Program-made: the position numbers and the translations under genes
Shown here: positions 51,154 through 59,993 of the stretch, in pieces
Position numbering within the stretch: the first letter of the stretch is position 1
How the letters are laid out: the number at the start of each line of letters is the position of its first letter
Origin: Cellulomonas sp. ES6
GTDB taxonomy: Bacteria; Actinomycetota; Actinomycetes; Actinomycetales; Cellulomonadaceae
Assembly: GCF_030053835.1 (NCBI RefSeq)
Contig: NZ_CP125655.1
Coordinates: 1,550,001-1,614,000 of the forward strand
Reading direction: 5' to 3'
DNA length: 64,000 nt
Notes under the pieces: generated by a model
What the model saw: only the letters and a program-made list of their open reading frames with translations
What the model was told of the DNA's origin: nothing
Database searches by the model: none

Positions 51154-52110
51154 GTGACGCTGCCGGCCACCGCCCCGGCGCCCGCCGGCGCCGGCTCCCC
51201 CCACGCGGATGCGCGTGAGGCGAGCCGGCGCCGGGCGCGGCGCGCCTCCCGCCTCGCGGCCTTCGGGTTCATCGCGCCCGTGGTCGTGTTCATCGCGCTG
51301 TTCTTCGCGTACCCCATCGTCCGCACGCTCCAGCTCAGCCTGCAGGACTACACGTTCCAGTCGTACTTCACGGGCCAGGCCGACTTCGTCGGGTTCGCCA
51401 ACTACGTGACGCTGGTGCAGGACCGGCTGTTCGCGCCGGTGGTCCGCAACACGGTGCTGTTCACCGTCGTGAGCCTGGTGTTCCAGTTCGTCATCGGGCT
51501 GGCGCTGGCGGTGTTCTTCCAGCGGACGTTCCCGCTGTCCGCGACGTTCCGCGCGCTCATCCTCATCCCGTGGCTGCTGCCGGTCGTCGTCTCGGCGACC
51601 ACGTGGCGCTGGATGTTCTACAAGGACTACGGCATCGTCAACGCGCTGCTCGGGACGCACATCGGGTGGCTGTCGGACCCGCAGTGGTCGCTGTGGGCGG
51701 TCATCATCGCGAACATCTGGCTCGGGATCCCGTTCAACCTCGTCCTGCTGTACGGCGGCCTCCAGGGCATCCCCGGGACGCTGTACGAGGCCGCCGCTCT
51801 CGACGGGGCGGGCGCGTGGCGACGGTTCCGGTCGATCACCTGGCCCCTGCTGCGCCCCGTCACCGCGGTGACGCTGCTGCTCGGCCTCGTCTACACGATC
51901 AAGGCGTTCGACGTGATCTGGGTGATCACCGAGGGCGGCCCGGTCGACAGCTCCCAGACCCTCGCGACCTGGTCGTACAAGCTCTCGTTCGAGGGCGGCA
52001 CCGACCAGAGCCTGAGCATGGGCGCGACGGTGGCGTCGCTGCTGTTCGTGGTCGCGCTGGTGTTCGGGCTGCTGTACATCCGCACGCAGCGCAAGGAGGC
52101 CGCGGCATGA
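51154..52110 (+). CDS. Sugar ABC transporter permease (MalF/UgpA type)
   Basis: Permease of 318 residues with six membrane segments and the EAA loop YEAAALDGAGAWRRFRSITW contacting an ATPase. GTG 51154 gives a basic N-terminal tail of about 30 residues; its ribosome site is weak. No ATPase gene is in this operon, so a shared MsiK-like ATPase elsewhere is expected. Confidence 0.92.
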   Translation: MTLPATAPAPAGAGSPHADAREASRRRARRASRLAAFGFIAPVVVFIALFFAYPIVRTLQLSLQDYTFQSYFTGQADFVGFANYVTLVQDRLFAPVVRNTVLFTVVSLVFQFVIGLALAVFFQRTFPLSATFRALILIPWLLPVVVSATTWRWMFYKDYGIVNALLGTHIGWLSDPQWSLWAVIIANIWLGIPFNLVLLYGGLQGIPGTLYEAAALDGAGAWRRFRSITWPLLRPVTAVTLLLGLVYTIKAFDVIWVITEGGPVDSSQTLATWSYKLSFEGGTDQSLSMGATVASLLFVVALVFGLLYIRTQRKEAAA

Positions 52111-52931
52111 CCCGCTCCCGGACCCGGTCCGCCGTCCGCGTCGCGATCGGCGCCGTGCTGTGCGGGGCGCTGCTGTTCCCGCTCTACTGGATGGTCGCGG
52201 TGTCGCTCACCCGCCCGCAGGACCTCATCCGCTCACGCCCGGCCCTGTTCCCGCTGGACCCCACGTTCGACGGCTACGCGCTCGCGATCGACCGGAACCT
52301 CAGCTCGATGGGCACCAGCATGGTGATCGCCCTCGGCACCGTGGCGATCACGCTGGTGATCGCGCTGCCGGCGGCGTACGGGATGAGCAAGCTGCGCGCG
52401 CCGGGCACCGGGGCCGTGATGTTCGCGTTCCTGCTCGCGCAGATGATCCCGAGCGTCGTGGTCGTGACCGCCCTGTTCGCGCTCTACAAGCAGCTCGGCC
52501 TGCTGGACTCCTACCCGGGGCTCATGCTGGCGAACGCGACGGCGTCCGTGCCGTTCGCGATCATCCTGCTGCAGGCGTTCATGCGGACCATCCCCGACGA
52601 GCTGCTCGAGGCCGCCCGCATCGACGGCGCCGGGCGCCTGCGGACCTTCGGGTCGATCGTCGTCCCCCTGAGCCGCAACGCCGTGGTGACCGCCGCGCTG
52701 TTCGCCTTCCTCTTCTCGTGGGGCGACTTCCTCAACGCCAAGACGCTCACGACGGGCAACAGCATCACGCCGATGACGCTGGCGCTGTTCCGGTTCGTCG
52801 GCGCGGAGGCCACCAACTGGAACGGCGTCATGGCCACCGCCGTGCTCGCCTCCGTCCCGGCCGCTGTCCTGCTCGTCGTCGCCCAGCGGTACGTCGCCGC
52901 CGGCGTCACGGCCGGCGCGGTCAAGGACTGA
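52107..52931 (+). CDS. Sugar ABC transporter permease (MalG/UgpE type)
   Basis: Permease of 274 residues, six membrane segments, EAA loop LEAARIDGAGRLRTFGSIVV. ATG 52107 overlaps the stop of the partner permease gene. Followed 51 bases later by GH31. Confidence 0.93.
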   Translation: MTRSRTRSAVRVAIGAVLCGALLFPLYWMVAVSLTRPQDLIRSRPALFPLDPTFDGYALAIDRNLSSMGTSMVIALGTVAITLVIALPAAYGMSKLRAPGTGAVMFAFLLAQMIPSVVVVTALFALYKQLGLLDSYPGLMLANATASVPFAIILLQAFMRTIPDELLEAARIDGAGRLRTFGSIVVPLSRNAVVTAALFAFLFSWGDFLNAKTLTTGNSITPMTLALFRFVGAEATNWNGVMATAVLASVPAAVLLVVAQRYVAAGVTAGAVKD

Positions 52932-52982
52932 CCCCACCCGACCCCACCCCACCTCGAACGACCCTGCGACATCGGAGATCCT

Positions 52983-55025
52983 GTGAGCTTCTTCCAGACC
53001 GACGGACACCACCTGCGCTGGACCGGCGACGGCGAGACCCTGCTCGTCGAGCCGTGGGGCGCGGACGCCGTGCGCGTGCGCGCCGTGCCGGCCGGTGACG
53101 TCCTCGACACGGCGTGGGCGCTGCTGCCCGCGCCCGCCACCCCGCCGCCCGCCGTCGAGGTCTCCCCGGACGGCGCCACCGCGCGGCTCGTCCAGGGCCG
53201 CCTGACCGTCGAGCTCGAGGCCGGGCAGGAGCACGACTGGCAGACCGGGTACTCCGTGTCCCGCTGCCGGCTGACGTTCCGCGACGCCTCGGGCCGCGTG
53301 CTGCTGCGCGAGCTCGAGTCCGGGGGCGCCCTCAAGCAGAAGGCGCGCGACTACCGCGCGATCGTCGGCGGCGACCACCGGCTCACCGCGGCGTTCGAGT
53401 CCCCCGCGGACGAGCACCTGGCCGGCATGGGCCTCTACCAGCAGGACCTGGCCGACCTCAAGGGCAGCACCCTGGAGCTGGCGCACCGCAACTCCCAGGC
53501 GTCGGTGCCGTTCGTGCTGTCGAGCGCCGGCTACGGGATGCTCTGGCACAACCCCGCGATCGGCCGGGCGACGTTCGGCGTCAACCGCACCGAGTGGGTC
53601 GCGGAGTCCACCCGGCAGCTCGACTACTGGGTCACGGCCGGCGACACCCCTGCCCAGATCCTCGCGGCGTACGCCGACGCGACCGGCCACGTCCCGCCGA
53701 TGCCCGAGCACGGCCTCGGGCTGTGGCAGAGCAAGCTCCGGTACGCCTCGCAGGAGGAGCTGCTGACGACGGCGCGCGAGTACCACCGCCGCGGGCTGCC
53801 GGTCGACGTGATCGTGGCGGACTTCTTCCACTGGCCGCACATGGGCGACTACCGGTTCGAGGAGGAGTTCTGGCCGGACCCCGCCGCGATGGTCGCGGAG
53901 CTGCGGGAGCTGGGCATGGAGCTCATGGTGTCCGTCTGGCCGCAGGTGTCAGTCGAGTCGGAGAACTTCGACCGGCTGCGGCGGGACAACCACCTGGTGC
54001 GCACCGACCGGGGGCTCGAGGTCCAGATGTCGTTCGAGGGCCCGAGCATGTTCGTGGACGTCACCCACCCCGGCGCCCGCGAGACGCTGTGGGACCTGTG
54101 CCGGCGGAACTACCACGACCACGGCGTCCGGCTGTTCTGGCTGGACGAGGCCGAGCCGGAGTACGGGCGCTACGACCTGGACAACTACCGCTACCACGCC
54201 GGCCCGGGCGCGCAGGTCACCAACCTGTACCCGCAGCACTTCTCGCGGGCGTTCCACGACGGGCAGACCGCCGCCGGCCAGGGCGACGTCGTCAACCTGG
54301 TGCGGTGCGCGTGGGCGGGCAGCCAGCGATACGGCGCGCTCGTGTGGTCCGGGGACATCTCCTCCACGTGGGAGGCGCTGCGCCGGCAGGTCGTCGCCGG
54401 GGTGCACATGGGCGTCGCCGGCATCCCGTGGTTCACCACCGACATCGGCGGGTTCCACGGCGGCGACGTCACCGACCCGGGGTTCCACGAGCTGCTGGTC
54501 CGGTGGTTCCAGGTCGGCACGTTCAGCCCGGTGCTGCGGATGCACGGCGACCGCCGGCCCGGCCAGGAGGTGACCGCCGCGGACGGCTCCCGGCGGTCCC
54601 CCACGGGTGCCGGCAACGAGCTGTGGAGCTTCGGCGAGGAGGTGTACGGCGTGCTGTCCGGCTACCTGCGGCTGCGGGAGGCGATGCGGCCGCTGCTGCG
54701 CCGGCTCATGGCCGAGGCGCACGAGCACGGGCAGCCGGTGGTCCGCGGGCTGTTCCACGAGTTCCCGGACGACGCGCGCGCCTGGTCCGTCCCCGACCAG
54801 TACCTGCTGGGCGCGGACCTGCTGGTGGCGCCGGTCATGGAGGCCGGCGTCGGCGCGCGCGAGGTCTACCTGCCGCACGGTGCGACGTGGACGGACCTGT
54901 GGTCCGGCGCCGAGCACGCCGGGGGCACGACCGTGCGCGTCGACGCCCCGCGGCACGTCATCCCGCTGTTCGGGCGGGACGGCGCGGGGGCGGACCTGCG
55001 GGCGGTGCTCGCGGAGCTGGGCTGA
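52983..55025 (+). CDS. GH31 alpha-xylosidase/alpha-glucosidase
   Basis: Cytoplasmic family 31 glycosidase of 680 residues. An N-terminal beta-sandwich precedes the TIM barrel; D388 in FWLDEAEPE is the predicted nucleophile and D458 in WSGDISSTW the acid/base. GIPWFTTDIGGF and the RMHGDRRPG region line the active site. WLDEAEPE is closer to alpha-xylosidases of the XylS/Xyl31 kind than to classical alpha-glucosidases (inference), which would suit xyloglucan-derived or isoprimeverose-like substrates. GTG 52983 follows GGAG. Last gene of the importer operon; a strong hairpin ends it. Confidence 0.88.
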   Translation: MSFFQTDGHHLRWTGDGETLLVEPWGADAVRVRAVPAGDVLDTAWALLPAPATPPPAVEVSPDGATARLVQGRLTVELEAGQEHDWQTGYSVSRCRLTFRDASGRVLLRELESGGALKQKARDYRAIVGGDHRLTAAFESPADEHLAGMGLYQQDLADLKGSTLELAHRNSQASVPFVLSSAGYGMLWHNPAIGRATFGVNRTEWVAESTRQLDYWVTAGDTPAQILAAYADATGHVPPMPEHGLGLWQSKLRYASQEELLTTAREYHRRGLPVDVIVADFFHWPHMGDYRFEEEFWPDPAAMVAELRELGMELMVSVWPQVSVESENFDRLRRDNHLVRTDRGLEVQMSFEGPSMFVDVTHPGARETLWDLCRRNYHDHGVRLFWLDEAEPEYGRYDLDNYRYHAGPGAQVTNLYPQHFSRAFHDGQTAAGQGDVVNLVRCAWAGSQRYGALVWSGDISSTWEALRRQVVAGVHMGVAGIPWFTTDIGGFHGGDVTDPGFHELLVRWFQVGTFSPVLRMHGDRRPGQEVTAADGSRRSPTGAGNELWSFGEEVYGVLSGYLRLREAMRPLLRRLMAEAHEHGQPVVRGLFHEFPDDARAWSVPDQYLLGADLLVAPVMEAGVGAREVYLPHGATWTDLWSGAEHAGGTTVRVDAPRHVIPLFGRDGAGADLRAVLAELG

Positions 55026-55041
55026 CCGGCAGCACCGCGAC

Positions 55042-55078
55042 GGGCGCCGGACGAGGGACCTCTCCCTGTCCGGCGCCC
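55042..55078 (+). terminator. Terminator of the importer/GH31 operon
   Basis: Eleven-base stem GGGCGCCGGAC/GTCCGGCGCCC extended by an inner AGGGA/TCCCT pairing, 16 bases after the GH31 stop. Confidence 0.75.
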
Positions 55079-55086
55079 ACTCCATT

Positions 55087-55116
55087 CGCAAGAGTTGTTG
55101 CGCAAGAGTTGTTGCG
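55087..55116. promoter_or_regulatory. Tandem operator of the ArsR-like regulator
   Basis: Two directly repeated 14-base units CGCAAGAGTTGTTG followed by CG, so two overlapping CGCAA/TTGCG dyads form. It covers the -35 region of a promoter with -10 box TAGGGT (55122-55127), 6 bases before the GTG start at 55134. Confidence 0.7.
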
Positions 55117-55133
55117 CGTCGTAGGGTCGTCCC

Positions 55134-55799
55134 GTGGAACCGACCCCGCCGACCGCCGCGCCGCCCGACCCGGCGCGCGCCGCCGCCCAGCACATCTCCG
55201 ACCCCGCCCGGATGCGCGCCCTCGCGCACCCCGTGCGCCTGGACCTGCTGAGCCACCTCGACGACGTCGGCGAGGCCACCGCCACCGAGTGCGCCGCCCA
55301 CCTGGGCCAGACCGTCGCGAACTGCTCGTTCCACCTGCGCACCCTCGCGAAGGCGGGGCTGGTGGAACCGGCACCCCGACGGGGCCGCGAGCGGCCGTGG
55401 CGGGCCGTCGCCCGCGAGCGGTCCTTCGCCAGCGACGCCACCGACGCGGCGGGCCTGCAGGCCGTCGCCGAGCTCGGCGAGGTGCAGGTCCGCCGGGAGG
55501 CCGAGCGGTTCATCGCCCACCTGCGCCAGTCCGCCACCGCGGCGCAGCAGGACCCCGACCTCGTCCGGCTGACGCAGGTGTCGCAGGCAGCGTTCTGGGC
55601 CACCCGCGACGAGGCGACCGCGCTGCTCGCGGAGCTCACCGCGCTGACGGAGCGCTTCGCGGGCCGCGCCGCGGACCCGGCGCGCCGTCCGGCCGGCGCC
55701 CGGCTGATGCGGCTGTTCACGACCGCCAACCCCGACCTCGCCCACGCACCTGCGCCGGCACCCGCGCCGGCGTCCACGACCGCGCCGCAGGAGGACTGA
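55134..55799 (+). CDS. ArsR-like winged-helix regulator (HTH_20 type)
   Basis: Regulator of 221 residues with an ArsR-like winged helix (MRALAHPVRLDLLSHL, ECAAHLGQTVANCSFHLRTL) and a helical C-terminal domain ending in an Ala/Pro repeat tail (APAPAPAPA). GTG 55134 with TAGGGT just upstream suggests a leaderless mRNA. No metal-site cysteines are seen. The tandem dyads overlapping its promoter imply autorepression. Confidence 0.88.
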   Translation: MEPTPPTAAPPDPARAAAQHISDPARMRALAHPVRLDLLSHLDDVGEATATECAAHLGQTVANCSFHLRTLAKAGLVEPAPRRGRERPWRAVARERSFASDATDAAGLQAVAELGEVQVRREAERFIAHLRQSATAAQQDPDLVRLTQVSQAAFWATRDEATALLAELTALTERFAGRAADPARRPAGARLMRLFTTANPDLAHAPAPAPAPASTTAPQED

Positions 55800-55800
55800 C

Positions 55801-56025
55801 ATGACCACCGTGACGTTCGACGTGACCTACGGGCTGCGCCCCGTGCGGCTGCGGCTGCCCTACCTGTCGGTGCGCCGGCTGCGGGACGGCGGACCGACGC
55901 CGCGCGACCCCGGCGCCCGCGCGGCGCGGTCCGCCCGGGCGGACCGCCTGGCCGACCGCGTGGGTGCCGGCCGCGAGGCCGCGCTGCGCCGCGTGCTGAC
56001 GGAGCGCGCCGGCGCGGGCTGGTGA
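55801..56025 (+). CDS. Small hypothetical protein downstream of the ArsR-like gene
   Basis: Arg-rich protein of 74 residues starting one base after the regulator's stop with GGAGG as binding site, so it is co-translated. Short beta-like start (VTFDVTYGLRPVRLRLPYL) and a basic helical tail. The position is where such regulators often have a transporter gene; no transporter is present. Confidence 0.65.
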   Translation: MTTVTFDVTYGLRPVRLRLPYLSVRRLRDGGPTPRDPGARAARSARADRLADRVGAGREAALRRVLTERAGAGW

Positions 56026-56052
56026 CCCGCGCCGGTCGCGCCCCGGGTCGGC

Positions 56053-57249
56053 TCAGGCCGCTGAACCGTCCGCGGCGTCGTACCGGGCGGTGACCGCCAG
56101 CTCGATCCCCCGCAGCTCGGCGAGCCCCTTGAGCCGGCCGATCAGCGAGTACCCCGGGTTCGTGGCCCGCCGGACGTCGTCCAGCAGCTCGTGCCCGTGG
56201 TCGGGCCGCATGGGGATGCGGGGCCCGCCCTCGGCGGCCCGGCGGCGCTGCTCCGCGACCAGCGCGTCGACGACCGCGACCATGTCGGCGTCGCCCGCGA
56301 TGTGCGGCGCCTCGACGAAGCTGCTGCCGTCCGCGTCGAGGCGGACCGACCGCAGGTGCGCGAAGTAGATGCTCCGCGCGAACCGGCGGGTCATGGCGAC
56401 GACGTCGTTCCCGCGGCCCGAGCCGTACGAGCCGATGCACATCGTGAGGCCGTTCGCCTCGGAGGGCGCCGCGTCGAGCACCGCCTGCGCGTCCTCGGCG
56501 GTCGAGACGACGCGCGGCAGGCCGAACAGCGGGCGCGGCGGGTCGTCCGGGTGGATGGCGAGGCGGACTCCGACCTCCTGCGCCGTCGGCACGACCTCCC
56601 GGAGGAAGTGGGCCAGGTTGCCCCGCAGGGTGGCGGCGTCGACGTCGCGGTACGCGTCGAGCGCGGCCCGGAACTCCGGCAGGTCGTACCCCTCCTCCGC
56701 ACCGGGCAGCCCCGCGATGATCGTGCGGGTCAGCGTGGCGCGGGCGTCGGCGTCCATCCCGGCGAGCAGCGCCGTCGCGCGCGCCACCTCGTCGGGGGTG
56801 TACGACTCCTCGGCCCCCGGCCGCTCCAGCAGGAACAGGTCGAACGCCGCCGCCGCCGCGATGTCGAACCGCAGGGTCCGCCCGCCGTTCGCGAGCGGGA
56901 ACCGCAGGTCCGTGCGGGTCCAGTCCAGGACGGGCATGAAGTTGTAGCAGACGACGTCGAGCCCGCACGCCGCGAGGTTCCGCAGCGTCGCGCGGTAGCT
57001 CTCGATCGCCGCGTCGCGCAGCGGGCCGCCGCGCTTGACGTCCTCGTGCACGGGGACGCTCTCGACGACCGACCAGGTGAGGCCGGCCCGCTCGATCTCG
57101 GCCTGCCGGGCCTGGATCGCGTCGACGGGCCAGACCTCGCCGTTCGGTATCTCGTGCAGCGCCGTGACGATGCCGGTGGCGTCGGTCTGCCGGATCTCGG
57201 CGAGGGTGATCGGGTCGCGCGGGCCGAACCAGCGCCAGGTGTGCTCCAC
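56053..57249 (-). CDS. uxuA: D-mannonate dehydratase
   Basis: Enzyme of 398 residues converting D-mannonate to 2-keto-3-deoxygluconate in glucuronate catabolism. The TIM-barrel family signatures are clear: TWRWFGPRDPITL, CYNFMPVLDWTRTDL, AIHPDDPPRPLFGLPR with metal-binding histidine, and MRPDHGHELLDD. GTG 57249 follows CAGGAG. Directly downstream of the beta-glucuronidase gene in the same operon. Confidence 0.95.
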   Translation of the reverse strand: MEHTWRWFGPRDPITLAEIRQTDATGIVTALHEIPNGEVWPVDAIQARQAEIERAGLTWSVVESVPVHEDVKRGGPLRDAAIESYRATLRNLAACGLDVVCYNFMPVLDWTRTDLRFPLANGGRTLRFDIAAAAAFDLFLLERPGAEESYTPDEVARATALLAGMDADARATLTRTIIAGLPGAEEGYDLPEFRAALDAYRDVDAATLRGNLAHFLREVVPTAQEVGVRLAIHPDDPPRPLFGLPRVVSTAEDAQAVLDAAPSEANGLTMCIGSYGSGRGNDVVAMTRRFARSIYFAHLRSVRLDADGSSFVEAPHIAGDADMVAVVDALVAEQRRRAAEGGPRIPMRPDHGHELLDDVRRATNPGYSLIGRLKGLAELRGIELAVTARYDAADGSAA

Positions 57250-57295
57250 GGGTGCTCCTGCTCTGTGTGCTGTGCGTGCTGCGGGCCGGGCCGGG

Positions 57296-59074
57296 TCAGC
57301 CGCGCCAGCGGCGGCGCAGCAGGTGGGCGGCGGCCTTGGGCCGGCGGTCCCGCGTGAAGACGCCCTTCTTGTTGCCGTCGACCCGCACGATCGAGGTGGA
57401 GCTGGTCGCGAAGTCCGCGAAGTTCCACACGTGCTCGCCGATGACCGCGGGGACCGAGTCGAAGACGCGGTGGTTCATGTCGAGGTACTCGACCTGGTAC
57501 TCCTCCGACCACGGGGTCGGCACCACGGTGTGCAGGCCCGCGACGGTGTCGGCCCCGTACTCCGTGATGATGATCGGCTTGCCCTCCGTCGCCCAGGCCT
57601 CGAGCTCGCGGCGCCACGCGTCCTCGGCCGGCGCCAGGTCACCGGTGTTCTCGTACCAGCCGTAGTAGCGGTTGAGCATGAGGACGTCGGCGTACTGCGA
57701 GACCAGGCACGCGCCGTGGGGCGACAGACCGACGTTCACGAACCCGACGGGGCGCGTCGGGTCGAGCTCGCGCGTGAGGGTGAACAGCGGCTCGAAGTAC
57801 GCGCGCGCCTCCTCGGTGTGCGACTCCGGCTCGTTGGCGATGGACCACAGCACGACGCACGGGTGGTTCTTGTCCCGGGCGACGAGCTCGCGGATGGCCT
57901 GCCGGTGCACCTCCTGGGTGCGGCCGTCGATCGTCTCCGCGGAGAACGTCGTCCACCCCTGGTTGCCGAAGATGCCGCCGCCGAGGCCCATGTTGAGGCC
58001 GACGGCCGCCGTCTCGTCGATCACGACCACGCCGGTGCGGTCGGCGTAGTCGTAGACCTCCTCCGCGTACGGGTAGTGGGAGGTGCGGAACGAGTTCGCG
58101 CCGATCCAGTCCATGAGCGCGAAGTCGTGCACGAGCATCACGTCGTCGTGGCCCTTGCCGCGCACCGCGACGTCCTCGTGCTTGCCGAAGCCGCGGAACC
58201 GGAACGGCTCGTCGTTGATCAGCAGCCGGGTGCCGTCGACGCGCACGGTGCGGATGCCGACCGTCTGCTCGTAGACGTCCAGCAGCTCCCCCGCCCCGTC
58301 GAGCAGCTCGACGTGCGCGGTGTACAGGTACGCGGCCCCCGGCTGCCACAGGTGGGCGTCCGGCACCTCGACCCGCCCGGAGGCCCCGGTCGCCCGCCCG
58401 ACCTCGGCGCCGGCCTCGTCGACCAGCCGCACCCGCACGGTGTGCGGCGCGTCCCCGACGGTCACCACGTCGTAGTCGACGAGCCCCGTCGTGCCGTCCC
58501 GCCCGGTGCGCACCGTGACGTCGTCCACCGCGGTGGCGGGCGTCCGGTGCAGCCACACGGTGCGGTGCAGCCCGGCGTAGTTGTAGAAGTCGTGGAAGTA
58601 GAGCTGCCGCGGACCGTGCGGCGTGTCGCGCACGTGGCCCGGCGGGATCGTCTGGAACGACAGCCGGTTGTCCACCGCGACGGTCACGCGGAGCTCCTGC
58701 CCGGCGGCGGCGATCGCGGTGAGGTCGGCCTCGAACGGCGTGTAGCCGCCCACGTGCTCCGCGACCAGGACGTCCCCGACCCAGACGCTCGCCGCGTGGG
58801 TCGCGGCGCCGAACCGCAGCAGCACGCGCGACCCGTCCCAGCCGGCCGGGACCCGCACCGTCGTCTGGTACCAGACCTCGCCGACGTGGTCGCGGACGGC
58901 CGGGTCCGCCAGGACGTCGTTGAAGCTCGCCGGCACCGGCATCCAGCCGGCGTCGGGCAGCTCCCGGGCGAACCACCGGGAGTCCCGCCCCTCGCCGGCG
59001 GGGTCGGTCCGGAACCGCCAGAGGCCGTCCAGGCTCTTGCGCTCGCGGGTGGCGGTGTCGGAGGGGCGCAGCAT
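57296..59074 (-). CDS. GH2 beta-glucuronidase
   Basis: Family 2 enzyme of 592 residues, close to E. coli UidA (603). Order: sugar-binding jelly roll, immunoglobulin-like domain, TIM barrel. IANEPES holds the acid/base E415 and ITEYGADT the nucleophile E505. NKKGVF is the N-x-K motif that recognises the glucuronate carboxylate, which separates it from beta-galactosidases. No signal peptide, so it acts on imported glucuronides. ATG 59074 follows GAGGAG. Next to mannonate dehydratase and a peptide-type importer. Confidence 0.94.
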   Translation of the reverse strand: MLRPSDTATRERKSLDGLWRFRTDPAGEGRDSRWFARELPDAGWMPVPASFNDVLADPAVRDHVGEVWYQTTVRVPAGWDGSRVLLRFGAATHAASVWVGDVLVAEHVGGYTPFEADLTAIAAAGQELRVTVAVDNRLSFQTIPPGHVRDTPHGPRQLYFHDFYNYAGLHRTVWLHRTPATAVDDVTVRTGRDGTTGLVDYDVVTVGDAPHTVRVRLVDEAGAEVGRATGASGRVEVPDAHLWQPGAAYLYTAHVELLDGAGELLDVYEQTVGIRTVRVDGTRLLINDEPFRFRGFGKHEDVAVRGKGHDDVMLVHDFALMDWIGANSFRTSHYPYAEEVYDYADRTGVVVIDETAAVGLNMGLGGGIFGNQGWTTFSAETIDGRTQEVHRQAIRELVARDKNHPCVVLWSIANEPESHTEEARAYFEPLFTLTRELDPTRPVGFVNVGLSPHGACLVSQYADVLMLNRYYGWYENTGDLAPAEDAWRRELEAWATEGKPIIITEYGADTVAGLHTVVPTPWSEEYQVEYLDMNHRVFDSVPAVIGEHVWNFADFATSSTSIVRVDGNKKGVFTRDRRPKAAAHLLRRRWRG

Positions 59075-59159
59075 CGGGTCTCCTCGCTCGGGGATGCGGG
59101 TGGGGCTCGGGTCGTCGGGACGGGTGGTCGCGGGGTCGCGGCGGGGTGCGCCGCCGCCG

Positions 59160-59993
59160 TCAGCGGGCGGCGACGGCCTGCTCGTGCCGGGCGGCGCGGC
59201 GCTCGGCCTGCCGGTCGGGGTCGGGCACGGGCGACGCCAGCAGCAGCCGCCGGGTGTACGGGTGCGCGGGCTCGGTGGTGACCGCGAGCGCCGGCCCGGT
59301 CTCGACGATCTCGCCCTGGTACATGACCGCGACGCGGTGGCTGACGTGCCGCACCACGTCGAGGTCGTGCGACACGAACAGGTACGAGACCTGCGTGTCC
59401 GCCTGGATCTCCAGCAGCAGGTCCAGCACGCGCGCCTGCGTCGACAGGTCGAGCGCGCTGACGGGCTCGTCGCACACGATCAGCCGGGGCCGCAGCGCCA
59501 GGGCCCGCGCGATGGCGATGCGCTGGCGCTGACCGCCGGAGAACTCGCGCGGCAGGCGCCCCATCGCGTCCTGCGGCAGGTGCACGCGGTCGAGCAGCTC
59601 GCGCACCCGCTGCCGGGCCTCGGAGCCGCCGACGCGCTGCACCTGCAGCGGCTCGGCGAGGATCTGGCCGATCGTCAGCGACGGGTTCAGCGAGGTGTAC
59701 GGGTCCTGGAACACGACCTGGAGGTCCCGGCTGAGCGCCTTGCGGTCCTGGCGGGTGGCGTGCGTGATGTCCTGGCCCTGGAACTCGATGCGGCCCGCGG
59801 TCACGGGCGCCAGCCCGAGCACGGCCCGGCCGAGCGTGGTCTTGCCGGACCCGGACTCGCCGACCAGGCCGAGCGTCTCCCCCTCGCCGATCTCGATCGA
59901 GACGCCGTGCAGCGCCCGGAAGGGCCGGCTGCGCCAGCGGCGGCGCCCGTACTCGACGACGACGTCGGTCGCGGTGAGCAGCGGGCCGGTCAC
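59160..59993 (-). CDS. Oligopeptide-type ABC transporter ATPase (DppF/OppF)
   Basis: ATPase of 277 residues: Walker A GESGSGKTT, Q-loop QVVFQDPYTSLNP, signature FSGGQRQR, Walker B LIVCDEPVSALD, and the PYTRRLL tail of the Opp/Dpp family. GTG 59993 overlaps the stop of the permease-ATPase fusion gene (GTGA). Confidence 0.93.
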   Translation of the reverse strand: MTGPLLTATDVVVEYGRRRWRSRPFRALHGVSIEIGEGETLGLVGESGSGKTTLGRAVLGLAPVTAGRIEFQGQDITHATRQDRKALSRDLQVVFQDPYTSLNPSLTIGQILAEPLQVQRVGGSEARQRVRELLDRVHLPQDAMGRLPREFSGGQRQRIAIARALALRPRLIVCDEPVSALDLSTQARVLDLLLEIQADTQVSYLFVSHDLDVVRHVSHRVAVMYQGEIVETGPALAVTTEPAHPYTRRLLLASPVPDPDRQAERRAARHEQAVAAR

